This document shows positions 56,384 through 64,000 of a stretch of DNA of 64,000 nt, piece after piece; position 1 is the first letter of the stretch, and each line of letters starts with the position of its first letter. The notes beneath the pieces are model-generated. The model searched no databases. It saw nothing but the letters and a program-made list of their open reading frames with translations, and was not told the DNA's origin. Source of the stretch: an uncultured Ruminococcus sp. (GTDB lineage: Bacteria; Bacillota; Clostridia; Oscillospirales; Acutalibacteraceae); the NCBI GenBank assembly GCA_934476515.1, contig CAKSNZ010000002.1:62001-126000 (forward strand), given 5' to 3'. The translations under genes were made by a program, and so were the position numbers.

Positions 56384-56537
56384 CAAAATAGCCAAAAATA
56401 TAATTTATTTTTATAAGTTTATCGTTCTTTTGAAATACAATTATTGTTATTTTTACGATTAAATGTACTTTTGTATAGAGAAGAGTCCTAATAATGGGAC
56501 AGAAGATAATTTTTATAAATTATTTTGGAATTTTACA

Positions 56538-56591
56538 TTGACTTTAATATAAAGATGGGCTACAATAACAATGTAATCGAACAGACGTTCT
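56538..56591 (+). promoter_or_regulatory. Promoter with LexA-like box heading the prophage/ICE region
   Basis: TTGACT (56538-56543), 17-base spacer, TACAAT (56561-56566). At 56578-56591 lies CGAACAGACGTTCT, which fits the Gram-positive LexA consensus CGAACRNRYGTTYC at all but the last base. Position just downstream of the start suits repression until SOS induction. Confidence 0.65.
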
Positions 56592-56815
56592 ATTTTAAAA
56601 AGTGAATACTCATTGTTAGAGTAGATTATCCAAATAAGTAACAACCTGAAACGATGTTTAATTTTTGGGTTAGGGCTTGTAATTTAGTTTATCTAATTAA
56701 AACTAGAACATTTGAAGAGCGATTAATTTCACAAGACAGCACTCTTTCTAAAGAAAGTATGTGGAAGTGCTGTTGGCCCTGTTGAAAGATAATTATTAGA
56801 AAGAAGGTATTATTT
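56592..56815 (+). other. 5' leader with strong hairpin
   Basis: No gene. ACAGCACT (56736-56743) pairs with AGTGCTGT (56766-56773) and CTTTC with GAAAG inside it. The hairpin ends 42 bases before the TTG start of the next gene. It is not followed by a T-run, so it is probably regulatory rather than a terminator. Confidence 0.45.
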
Positions 56816-57031
56816 TTGAGCAAGCAAGATGTTAAATGCCCAATATGTGGCTGTGTAAATAAAGGTTTGTATCTTGACGAAACTGATGGTTGTATGGAAT
56901 GTATAAAATGCAGAAATGTTGTTAGGGTTCCACCAACACAGAAAGTTAAAAGATTGCCTGTAATAAATATGGGCGAAAGAATACCTGAAAATGTTATGAA
57001 CATAATTATGAGGAGGAGCTGTCACGAGTAA
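56816..57031 (+). CDS. Zinc-ribbon protein of mobile element
   Basis: 71 residues from a TTG start (GAAGG ~9 bases upstream). CPICGCVNKG and CMECIKC form two CxxC pairs of a zinc ribbon; the tail is basic then polar (RVPPTQKVKRLPVINMGERIPENV). Small zinc-ribbon proteins of this type are common in the early operons of clostridial integrative elements and phages, with no proven role. It overlaps the next gene by eight bases. Confidence 0.65.
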   Translation: MSKQDVKCPICGCVNKGLYLDETDGCMECIKCRNVVRVPPTQKVKRLPVINMGERIPENVMNIIMRRSCHE

Positions 57032-57200
57032 TGATTGGATACCTTATCAGTGCTATTGCCCCAACTGTGGCAATCTGCTGACGGGCTATAAAAATAAAGA
57101 AAATACAGTTAAATATTCTTGTGATAAATGCAAAACATTTGTTGTGAGAAAAGAAAAAGGTCGTAGAAATATATCATTTGATACTTATCAATCGGCTTAA
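57024..57200 (+). CDS. Second zinc-ribbon protein, apparent ACG start
   Basis: 58 residues if translation begins at ACG 57024-57026, spaced about seven bases from AGGAGG. No ATG, GTG or TTG exists in this frame after the preceding TGA (57009). Product continues SNDWIPYQCYCPNCGNLL with CxxC pairs CPNC and CDKC. The same frame with ATG in place of ACG would be a normal gene, so either a T-to-C change has weakened the start or ACG is used. Confidence 0.6.
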   Translation, partial: TSNDWIPYQCYCPNCGNLLTGYKNKENTVKYSCDKCKTFVVRKEKGRRNISFDTYQSA

Positions 57201-57303
57201 TGAAAATTTAATTCAGCGTACGACGGAATGGTTGAGTGTAACTTTGTAATTCCATCTCCAGGTCAGCGTGGTGTAAGTCAGTTGAGTGTACCAGTATTGT
57301 TGA

Positions 57304-57358
57304 AGCCTCTGACAGTATAGAACTTATTTCAGTTCTAACTGTTGGGGGCTTTTTTGTT
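57304..57358 (+). terminator. Terminator behind the zinc-ribbon genes
   Basis: AGCCTCTGACAGT pairs with AACTGTTGGGGGCT, with an inner AGAACT / AGTTCT stem, followed by TTTTTTG. The preceding ~100 bases carry GTTGAGTGTA twice (57231 and 57279 regions) and look structured, not coding. Confidence 0.7.
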
Positions 57359-57617
57359 TTCAATAATTCCTAAATATACGACAATTTATTATTTTTTATA
57401 ATTTTTTTCATTATATAAATAGGTGGATATTTTGTTCATCAATTAATGTCCGAGATAAGACACTAAACTGTCTGGCTTTTCCAACAGCTCACCATCTTCA
57501 TGGCCATGTGGTGCGTTCGTAGTTGTGGGAAATGTCCCGAAATTAAATAGAGTGCCAGCTTGACGAACAGCTGGTCACCGATAAGTAAGCGGAGTTATCC
57601 GCATGAGGTGACCAACA
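57359..57617 (+). promoter_or_regulatory. Structured leader that can hide the ribosome site
   Basis: No gene. GGTCACC (57573-57579) pairs with GGTGACC (57607-57613), which contains the AGGTGA ribosome site of the next frame; inside lies a second perfect stem GCGGA / TCCGC. Upstream, CACCAT / ATGGCCATGTGGTG and CCAGCT / AGCTGG can also fold. Looks like translational control of the downstream sigma-like gene. Confidence 0.5.
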
Positions 57618-57761
57618 ATGAATAAGAATACTGGCAACCATAACGGTTATCTCCGCTTGGAAGTTCAAGCTAACAGAGGTAAAAGTTATGGCAAACAAAG
57701 AAAATCAGAGTCAAAAATTCATCTATATTCGTTCATTAAAGGAAAAGGTTCCTTGTACTGA
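57618..57761 (+). CDS. 47-residue leader protein overlapping the sigma pseudogene
   Basis: ATG five bases after GAGGTGACC, in a different frame from the sigma-like gene that begins inside it at 57688. Product MNKNTGNHNGYLRLEVQANR followed by a basic tail; not recognised. Could be a coupling leader peptide or a chance frame. Confidence 0.35.
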   Translation: MNKNTGNHNGYLRLEVQANRGKSYGKQRKSESKIHLYSFIKGKGSLY

Positions 57762-58208
57762 ACAGCAATTTAAGTAGTTTTATCGTGAAGCAACTCGTAT
57801 CCGCAAGAAGGAACAGTACTATCATCGCTGTAAATGCCCTAAGAAATACATCTGGGCTTGTGATGGTGATTGTGATAATTGCGAACATCATTTAGGGTAT
57901 GGGGTTCTTTCCATAGATGCCCCTAATACAGAGGATGGAAGTACTCTTATTGAATCAGAAGAGCTCTCCTTCCCTATTCTTATGGAACAAATTATTAACG
58001 ATAGATTATTACTAGAAAATCTATTTGAAAGATTGAGAGAGCTTGACCCTGATGCAGACAAGATAATTAAGTACTGGATTGATGATAGTTCTATCTCAGA
58101 AGAGAAATTGCAAGGCGTTTAGGTCGTAAACAGCGTACCTTTGCTGACCAAATAAGAAAAATTAGAACAGAGCTATATAAGGTTCTTGGGACTAATACAT
58201 ATGAATAA
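57688..58208 (+). pseudogene. Broken sigma-70-like regulator of an integrative element
   Basis: Starts ATG at 57688 after AGAGGT. Reads MANKENQSQKFIYIRSLKEK, then a TAG at 57775 in the middle of EQQFK-stop-FYREATRIRKKEQYY. It continues with a Cys-rich loop (CKCPKKYIWACDGDCDNCEH) and RLRELDPDADKIIKYW, then loses one base near 58101-58105; the next frame gives REIARRLGRKQRTFADQIRK, a helix-turn-helix like sigma region 4, up to the stop at 58206. This matches the small sigma-like proteins of clostridial ICEs. Two lesions make it non-functional unless suppressed. Confidence 0.78.
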
Positions 58209-58353
58209 TCATCTCTATCTAACCATCAAAGAATATTTAATTAGAAAAATTAAAATTTTTTCAAAATATTCCACTCAATTTTATTCTTTATCTCCAGAGG
58301 TAAATTGTAAGGCACATAACAAGCCTTTCAAATTAATTTATGGAGGTGAACGG

Positions 58354-58563
58354 ATGGAACCATTACACTTTGATTCAAGTGGAATAGATACTGAAGTGAT
58401 AAACACACTTAATGCAATCAGTTATGTATCAGCAAGAATGGCAAGGAATATGTCACTTCTTGCAAATCTAAGACAAGCTAAGGAAGGAAATAATAAGGAT
58501 GAGCAAAATAAGCGATATGGATATGACTATCCAAGAATTACACAGTGTAGCCACTACTATTAA
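58354..58563 (+). CDS. Small protein of the phage/ICE replication operon
   Basis: 69 residues from the ATG at 58354, chosen because GGAGGTGAACGG precedes it (the frame itself opens at 58186). MEPLHFDSSGIDTEVINTLN continues into a mostly helical product with ARMARNMSLLANL; no known domain. It overlaps the next gene by 65 bases in another frame, as packed phage genes do. Confidence 0.6.
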   Translation: MEPLHFDSSGIDTEVINTLNAISYVSARMARNMSLLANLRQAKEGNNKDEQNKRYGYDYPRITQCSHYY

Positions 58564-58813
58564 TGAAATTGCTGAGTGGCTATCTTCCCAATTCATTTCT
58601 GATGACTCTACTGCTGTAGAAAAGAAAGAAGCAAAACCTGTACTTACACTAGATGAAGTGAGAACAGTTCTTGCTGAAAAGTCCCGAAATGGCTTTACAT
58701 TAGAAATCAAAAATCTACTCAAAAAGTATGGTGCAAGTAAGCTATCAGAGGTTGACCCAGAGAATTACGAAGCCTTGTTAAAGGATACGGAGGAGCTTAA
58801 CAATGCCACCTAG
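58499..58813 (+). CDS. Phage small protein upstream of DUF2800
   Basis: 104 residues. An N-terminal helical part (TIQELHSVATTINEIAEWLSS) leads through an acidic linker to a conserved-looking end (LTLDEVRTVLAEKSRNGFTLE, LLKKYGASKLSEVDPENY) found in front of DUF2800 genes in Firmicute phages, often misnamed an rRNA biogenesis protein. Role in replication unknown. Start preceded by AAGGAAATAATAAGG; its stop overlaps the next start by 11 bases. Confidence 0.7.
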   Translation: MSKISDMDMTIQELHSVATTINEIAEWLSSQFISDDSTAVEKKEAKPVLTLDEVRTVLAEKSRNGFTLEIKNLLKKYGASKLSEVDPENYEALLKDTEELNNAT

Positions 58814-59939
58814 TGAACACGCAGTACTATCTGCATCATCAGCTAATAGGTGGTTACATTGTCCACCTTCAGTTAGGTTAAGTGAGGGGTATATGGATAA
58901 AGCAAGTGTATTTGCTATGGAAGGTACATCTGCTCATGAATTATGTGAATATAAGTTAAGAAGTGCCTTAGGTATGGAAGCAGAAAACCCTACTGAAAAC
59001 CTAGATTTCTATAATACAGAAATGGAGGAATGTGCTGAAGGTTATGCTACATACATTTTGGAGCTAGTAGAGAAAGCAAAGGAAACCTGTTCTGACCCGG
59101 TAATAATGGTGGAACAGAGGGTTGATTTCTCTAGGTATGTTCCGGAAGGCTTTGGTACAGCAGACTGCATTATTATTGCTGATGACATTCTCAATATTGT
59201 TGACTATAAGCATGGAAAAGGTGTGGAGGTGTCTGCTGAGGATAACCCACAAATGAAGCTGTATGCCTTAGGTGCATTAGAGCTTTTTGATTGCCTGTAC
59301 GACATTAGCAAGGTGCAAATGACAATCTTTCAACCTAGGCTTTCGAATGTAAGTGTGTTTGTAATGAATAAGGCTGATCTGCTAAATTGGGCAAATGATG
59401 AGCTTACTGCTAAAGCAGAATTAGCATTTGAAGGTAAGGGTGAACTGTGCTGTGGTGAATGGTGTAAATTCTGTAAAGCAAAATCTAATTGTAAGGAAAG
59501 AGCAAGGGTTAATATGGAAATGGCTCAATATGAATTTAGAAAGTCCTCACTTCTAACTGATGAAGAAGTTGTGGATATTCTAAGTAAGGTTGATGAATTA
59601 ACATCTTGGGCTAGTGATGTTAAAAACTTTGCTCTTGAACAAGCAGTAAGAGGTAAGCAGTGGCCTGGTTGGAAAGTGGTTGAAGGTCGGTCAAATAGAA
59701 AATACACTGATGAAAGTGCAGTAGCACAAGTAGTTAAAAACGCCGGTTATAACCCATATGACGAGAAGATTATGGGTATCACCAATATGACAAAGATGTT
59801 AGGTAAAGAAAAATTTAATGAACTGCTTGGTGACTTTGTTGAAAGACCACAAGGTAAGCCAACATTAGTTACAGAGGATGATAAGCGTCCAGAAATGAAT
59901 ACAGCAAAAGAAGATTTTAAGGAGGAAATTCAATTATGA
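58803..59939 (+). CDS. DUF2800 phage protein, RecB-like nuclease fold
   Basis: 378 residues. The start MPPSEHAVLSASSANRWLHC and the segment FGTADCIIIADDILNIVDYK (D...DYK) show a PD-(D/E)xK nuclease core like RecB/Cas4-type exonucleases. A Cys cluster, CCGEWCKFCKAKSNC near residue 220, may hold an Fe-S centre. Found with DUF2815 in phage replication/recombination modules. GGAGG is six bases before the start, within the preceding gene. Confidence 0.87.
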   Translation: MPPSEHAVLSASSANRWLHCPPSVRLSEGYMDKASVFAMEGTSAHELCEYKLRSALGMEAENPTENLDFYNTEMEECAEGYATYILELVEKAKETCSDPVIMVEQRVDFSRYVPEGFGTADCIIIADDILNIVDYKHGKGVEVSAEDNPQMKLYALGALELFDCLYDISKVQMTIFQPRLSNVSVFVMNKADLLNWANDELTAKAELAFEGKGELCCGEWCKFCKAKSNCKERARVNMEMAQYEFRKSSLLTDEEVVDILSKVDELTSWASDVKNFALEQAVRGKQWPGWKVVEGRSNRKYTDESAVAQVVKNAGYNPYDEKIMGITNMTKMLGKEKFNELLGDFVERPQGKPTLVTEDDKRPEMNTAKEDFKEEIQL

Positions 59940-60508
59940 AAAAGAAAGCTCAATTTATTAATCCGTTAAAGGTAATTACAGGTCCGGATACTCGTTGGTC
60001 ATATGCCAATGTGTGGGACCCTAAGTCAATCAATGGTGGTACACCAAAGTACAGTGTTTCACTAATTATTCCTAAGTCTGACACAAAGACTGTGGAAAAA
60101 ATCAATAAGGCTATTGAGTCAGCATATAGAGAGGGCGAAAGCAAATTGAGAGGTAGTGGCAGAACTGTCCCTTCCCTAGAAGTAATCAAAACACCACTTC
60201 GTGATGGTGACAAAGAAAGACCCGGTGACCCTGCATATGAAAACTCATACTTCATCAATGCTAATGCAGTAACTGCACCGGGTATTGTAGATGCAAACTG
60301 CAATCCAATTATGACTCGTTCAGAGGTGTATTCCGGTGTGTATGGCAGAGCAAGTATCAGCTTCTATGCTTTCAACAGTTCCGGTAATAAGGGGATTGCT
60401 TGTGGCTTAAATAACCTACAAAAAATCAGAGATGGTGAACCACTTGGTGGCAAGGCTAGTGCTGAGTCCGACTTTGCAGTTGAAGAGGATGATGACTTCT
60501 TAAGCTAA
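59936..60508 (+). CDS. DUF2815 phage protein, probable ssDNA-binding protein
   Basis: 190 residues, whole-length match to DUF2815 in layout: KVITGPDTRWSYANVWDPKS at the start, SLIIPKSDTKTVEKINKAIE, and the end with an acidic tail (EEDDDFLS) like single-stranded DNA-binding proteins. Overlaps the DUF2800 gene by four bases (ATGA), so the two are translationally coupled. Probably coats ssDNA for the neighbouring polymerase and nuclease. Confidence 0.87.
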   Translation: MKKKAQFINPLKVITGPDTRWSYANVWDPKSINGGTPKYSVSLIIPKSDTKTVEKINKAIESAYREGESKLRGSGRTVPSLEVIKTPLRDGDKERPGDPAYENSYFINANAVTAPGIVDANCNPIMTRSEVYSGVYGRASISFYAFNSSGNKGIACGLNNLQKIRDGEPLGGKASAESDFAVEEDDDFLS

Positions 60509-60574
60509 AGGTATAAAAAATAATGGATATAGGTGGCAGAGTAATTTGCCACCTTTCCCTGTATGGAGAGATTT

Positions 60575-62515
60575 ATGAAAAATTTATCAATAGATATTGA
60601 AACATATAGTGACCAAAGCCTACCTAAAACCGGTGTGTACAGATATTGTGAATCACCTAATTTTGAAGTTCTACTGTTTGCATATAGTGTGGATAATTTA
60701 GATGTTAAGGTGGTTGATATTGCTAGTGGTGAGAAAGTCCCACAAGAAATTATTAATGCCCTAACAGATAGCTCTATCACAAAATGGGCCTTTAATGCAA
60801 GTTTTGAACGGATATGTCTTTCAAAGTTTTTAGGTTATCCAAATGGTAAATACCTAAGTCCAGACCAGTGGAAATGCTCAATGGTGTGGTCTGCTGTTTT
60901 AGGATTACCATTGTCACTAGAGAGTGTAGGTGAAGTTCTAGGCTTAGAAAAGCAAAAATTAACTGTTGGCAAAAGCCTAATAAGATACTTCTGTCAAAGC
61001 TGTACACCAACAAAAGCAAATGGTTATAGAACTAGAAACCTACCTAGTAATAATAAGGCAAGGTGGGAATTGTTTAAGAAATATAACCTTCGTGATGTTG
61101 AAACTGAAATGGCAATTAAGGATAGATTATCAAGGTTTCCCGTATTAGATAGTGTGTGGGAACAGTATCATCAAGACCAAAGAATAAATGATACAGGTGT
61201 TGCACTTGATATGTGTCTTGTGAGAAATGCAATTAATATGGACAGTATTTCTCATAATGAATTAGTAAGTGAACTGAAAAAAATAACCCAACTTGAAAAC
61301 CCTAACTCTGTGTTACAAATGAAAAATTGGCTTTCAAATAATGGTGTAGAAACAGAAAACCTTGGTAAAAAAGCAGTTACAGAGCTTATGAAAACTGTAC
61401 CGGAAAATATTAAGGATGTTCTTGCCTTAAGGCAGAAGCTTGCTAAATCATCAGTAAAGAAATATCAGTCAATGGAAAATGCTGTGTGTAGTGATAACAG
61501 AGCAAGAGGAATGTTTCAGTTTTACGGTGCAAACAGAACAGGTCGTTGGGCAGGTAGAATTATTCAAATGCAAAACCTACCACAAAACCATCTTGATGAT
61601 TTAGAAAATGCAAGAGAGCTTGTAAAGGAAGGTAACTATACTACTGTACAAATGCTCTTTGATGATGTACCGGATACACTTTCTCAGCTTATCCGTACTG
61701 CATTTATTCCAAAAGAGAATTATAAATTCATTGTGGCAGACTTTTCTGCTATTGAAGCAAGAGTTATTGCTTGGCTTTCAAAGGAAAAATGGAGAGAAAA
61801 GGTCTTTGCTAAGGGTGGAGATATTTACTGTGCATCAGCAAGTCAAATGTTTAAGGTACCGGTTGAGAAAAACGGCATAAACGGTCACCTTCGTCAAAAG
61901 GGAAAAATAGCAGAATTGGCACTTGGGTATGGTGGTTCTGTTGGAGCGTTAAAAGCTATGGGTGCTTTAGAAATGGGTGTTAAGGAAGAAGAACTACAAG
62001 ACCTGGTAAATGCTTGGAGAAACTCTAACCCACATATTGTAAGGCTATGGTGGGATATAGATAAAGCAGTAAAAATGGCAGTAGAAAAAAGAATACCAAC
62101 AGAAATATATGGACTGAAAATTAAATACCAAAGTGGGATATTATTCATCACCTTACCTAGTGGCAGAAGCCTGTCATATGTAAAGCCAAGGATAGATGTA
62201 AATCAGTATGGCAGTACATCAGTTACATATGAGGGTGTCGGTACAGGTAAAAAATGGACTAGGCTTGAAAGCTATGGTCCTAAATTTGTAGAGAACATAG
62301 TTCAAGGAATAGCAAGAGATATTCTCTGCTATGCTATGAACACTTTAAAGAAATACAGAATAGTAATGCACATTCATGATGAAGTAGTAATTGAAGCTGA
62401 TAAAGGTGTTTCCCTTAATGATATTTGCAAAAGAATGTCAATTACACCACCTTGGGCAAAGGGACTAATTCTTAATGCTGATGGGTATGAATGTATGTTT
62501 TATAAGAAGGAATGA
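60575..62515 (+). CDS. Phage family A DNA polymerase
   Basis: 646 residues from the ATG at 60575, since GGAGAG lies just upstream and the ATG at 60563 overlaps it. N-terminal 3'-5' exonuclease (SIDIETYSDQSLPKTGVY), and a family A polymerase core with motif A VADFSAIEARVIAWLS, motif B RQKGKIAELALGYGG and motif C MHIHDEVVIEA. Replicates the phage or element genome. Follows DUF2815 on the same strand and leads into a primase gene. Confidence 0.94.
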   Translation: MKNLSIDIETYSDQSLPKTGVYRYCESPNFEVLLFAYSVDNLDVKVVDIASGEKVPQEIINALTDSSITKWAFNASFERICLSKFLGYPNGKYLSPDQWKCSMVWSAVLGLPLSLESVGEVLGLEKQKLTVGKSLIRYFCQSCTPTKANGYRTRNLPSNNKARWELFKKYNLRDVETEMAIKDRLSRFPVLDSVWEQYHQDQRINDTGVALDMCLVRNAINMDSISHNELVSELKKITQLENPNSVLQMKNWLSNNGVETENLGKKAVTELMKTVPENIKDVLALRQKLAKSSVKKYQSMENAVCSDNRARGMFQFYGANRTGRWAGRIIQMQNLPQNHLDDLENARELVKEGNYTTVQMLFDDVPDTLSQLIRTAFIPKENYKFIVADFSAIEARVIAWLSKEKWREKVFAKGGDIYCASASQMFKVPVEKNGINGHLRQKGKIAELALGYGGSVGALKAMGALEMGVKEEELQDLVNAWRNSNPHIVRLWWDIDKAVKMAVEKRIPTEIYGLKIKYQSGILFITLPSGRSLSYVKPRIDVNQYGSTSVTYEGVGTGKKWTRLESYGPKFVENIVQGIARDILCYAMNTLKKYRIVMHIHDEVVIEADKGVSLNDICKRMSITPPWAKGLILNADGYECMFYKKE

Positions 62516-62522
62516 GGTTTTA

Positions 62523-64000
62523 ATGAGTATAAATAAATTTAATGATAAAGAAATAAAGAAAGTAAAAATGCTTGATTTCACATTATATACAGCAAATTGT
62601 GTTGGAATGAGTGGGAATTGCTTGTATCCCAATAAGGTAGTTGTAAAGGATAAGGAGTCCTTTAAGGAGGCAGTAAAGAAAGACCATGTAACTGCAAGGT
62701 ACAAAGGAAATTATCGTAGTATTAATAATTTTCAGTATTCAGATTGTATTCCACTTGATTGTGATAATGACCATTCTGATAATCCAAAGGACTGGGTAAC
62801 TCCATTTGATATTGCTATTGAAATACCGGGTGTAGCCTTTGCTGTGTCATATAGTAGGCATCATAATTTACCTAAGGATAATAAGTCAGCAAGACCAAGG
62901 TTTCATATCTTTTTTCCTATTGAAGCTATATCTGACGAAAAAGAATATTCAGAATTGAAAAAGAGAATTGCAAGTACATTCCCATATTTTGATACAAATG
63001 CCTTAGACTCTGCAAGGTTTCTTTTTGGCAGTGAAAATGCAGATGTGGAGTTCTACAAAGGTGATAAGTCTATTGTAGATTACCTTGAGGAAAGTGAATT
63101 TGCAGAACTTGATGCAAAACTTCAACAAGTACCGGAGGGTAAGCGTAATAGTACTATGAGCCATATAGCCGGTAAGATTATCAAACGATATGGTAATACA
63201 GATAAGGCCTATGAAATTTATCTTGAAAAATCTGAACTATGTAATCCACCTTTATCAGAAAGTGAATTAAATCTAATATGGAAAAGTGCATCAAAATTTG
63301 GTGATATGGTAGCAAAGCAAAAGGGCTATATTCCACCGGAACAGTATAATTCAAATAATGAACTTAAGCCTGATGATTATTCTGATATTGGACAGGCTAA
63401 GGTTATTGCAAAGGAATATGAAGGTGAAATGGTTTATACTGACTCAACAGATTTTATGTGCTTCAATGGTACTCGTTGGGTAGAGTCAAGACAGATGGCT
63501 GTTGGTAATTGTGAGGACTTCCTTGACCGTCAGTTAGATGAGTCAGAAACTGCACTAAAGGTTGCAGAGGATACACTCTTAAACTCAGGTGTAAGCAAGG
63601 AACTTATTAAGCTAGGTGGTAAAGCCCTAGAAAAAACTATTGATGATAGTAGTAGAAAGGCTTTTGAACAATACCGTTCTGCCCTTACATACAAGAATTT
63701 TGTTATGAAGCGTAGAGATATGAAGTATGTTCTATCAGCTTTACAAGCTGTTAAGCCTATACTTCTCCATCAAATCAATGAGTTTGACTCTAAGGAGTTT
63801 TTATTAAATACACCTAAGGCTACCTATGATTTAAGAGAAGGCTTGAGTAGTGGTAGAGAGCATAATCCGGAGGATTACATTACAAAGATAACCTCTGTTT
63901 CACCATCAGAAGAAAATATGTCTTTATGGCTAAATGCAGTAAATGACTTTTTCTGTAATGATGTTGACCTGATAGATTATGTACAGCAGACAGTTGGCTT
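62523..64000 (+). CDS. Phage primase/helicase-type replication protein (partial)
   Basis: Starts ATG 62523 after GAGGTTTTA and runs off the right edge (492 codons visible). N-terminal region MLDFTLYTANCVGMSGN and FDIAIEIPGVAFAVSYSRHH with ARPRFHIFFP resembles the archaeo-eukaryotic primase-like domain of phage replication proteins; a primase C-terminal-type stretch RNSTMSHIAGKIIKRYGN follows, and FNGTRWV begins the D5/P4-type helicase N-region. The ATPase is beyond the window. It completes the phage replication block. Confidence 0.8.
   Translation, partial: MSINKFNDKEIKKVKMLDFTLYTANCVGMSGNCLYPNKVVVKDKESFKEAVKKDHVTARYKGNYRSINNFQYSDCIPLDCDNDHSDNPKDWVTPFDIAIEIPGVAFAVSYSRHHNLPKDNKSARPRFHIFFPIEAISDEKEYSELKKRIASTFPYFDTNALDSARFLFGSENADVEFYKGDKSIVDYLEESEFAELDAKLQQVPEGKRNSTMSHIAGKIIKRYGNTDKAYEIYLEKSELCNPPLSESELNLIWKSASKFGDMVAKQKGYIPPEQYNSNNELKPDDYSDIGQAKVIAKEYEGEMVYTDSTDFMCFNGTRWVESRQMAVGNCEDFLDRQLDESETALKVAEDTLLNSGVSKELIKLGGKALEKTIDDSSRKAFEQYRSALTYKNFVMKRRDMKYVLSALQAVKPILLHQINEFDSKEFLLNTPKATYDLREGLSSGREHNPEDYITKITSVSPSEENMSLWLNAVNDFFCNDVDLIDYVQQTVG

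Noticed and set aside
56689..57003. Minus-strand frame of 104 codons opposite the zinc-ribbon gene
   Set aside because: No ribosome site, crosses a hairpin and the leader; the plus strand has the CxxC protein.

Overview
The window looks like chromosomal DNA of a low-GC, Gram-positive gut anaerobe of the Ruminococcaceae/Oscillospirales, plausibly close to Ruminococcus bromii. This is inferred from Shine-Dalgarno-rich genes, TTGACA/TATAAT promoters, rho-independent terminators, a T-box, pyruvate phosphate dikinase, several glucan-handling enzymes (GH13, GH31, GlgB) and a CotH-family exoprotein. No rRNA, tRNA or CRISPR array was seen.

Layout. 1-2.2 kb: a secreted CotH-family protein cut by the window edge. 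2.3-10.1 kb: a small membrane protein, then the F1Fo ATP synthase operon atpBEFHAGDC on the minus strand, whose atpE encodes five c-subunit hairpins in one polypeptide. 10.4-14.1 kb: aldo/keto reductase with Fe-S motifs, MscS channel, small protein and GH13 amylase. 14.2-17.9 kb: a lipoprotein, a queuosine-precursor salvage operon (radical SAM QueL-like enzyme plus YhhQ transporter) behind a preQ1-I riboswitch and terminator, and a purine permease. 18.0-25.4 kb: esterase lipoprotein, T-box-controlled ilvA-ridA, iron alcohol dehydrogenase, NUDIX protein, GH31 glucosidase. 25.4-33.8 kb: the conserved glmU-prs-pth-mfd-foldase block, with GlmU reduced to its uridyltransferase domain. 34.0-42.8 kb: ppdK, a DUF11 protein, two lipoprotein genes (one broken), glgB with a lysine-rich tail, a TetR regulator and an ATC-hydrolase-like protein.

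42.8-56.3 kb is a defence island on the minus strand. It has a 52-aa protein, a four-domain DUF262/DUF1524 protein and a UPF0489 protein flanked by 45-bp imperfect direct repeats; a second GmrSD-type protein directly behind a decayed hsdR tail; an AbiJ-like/PD-(D/E)xK protein; and a translationally coupled cluster of a motif-I-only methylase-like protein, an Eco57I-type methylase and a GIY-YIG/helicase. The repeats read like the last codons of an rlmD/rumA-type methyltransferase gene, suggesting repeated insertion at one target.

56.5-64 kb is the early region of a prophage or integrative element: a promoter with a LexA-like box, two zinc-ribbon proteins (one with an ACG start), structured leaders, a sigma-factor pseudogene, then the phage replication block DUF2800-DUF2815-DNA polymerase A-primase, running off the window.
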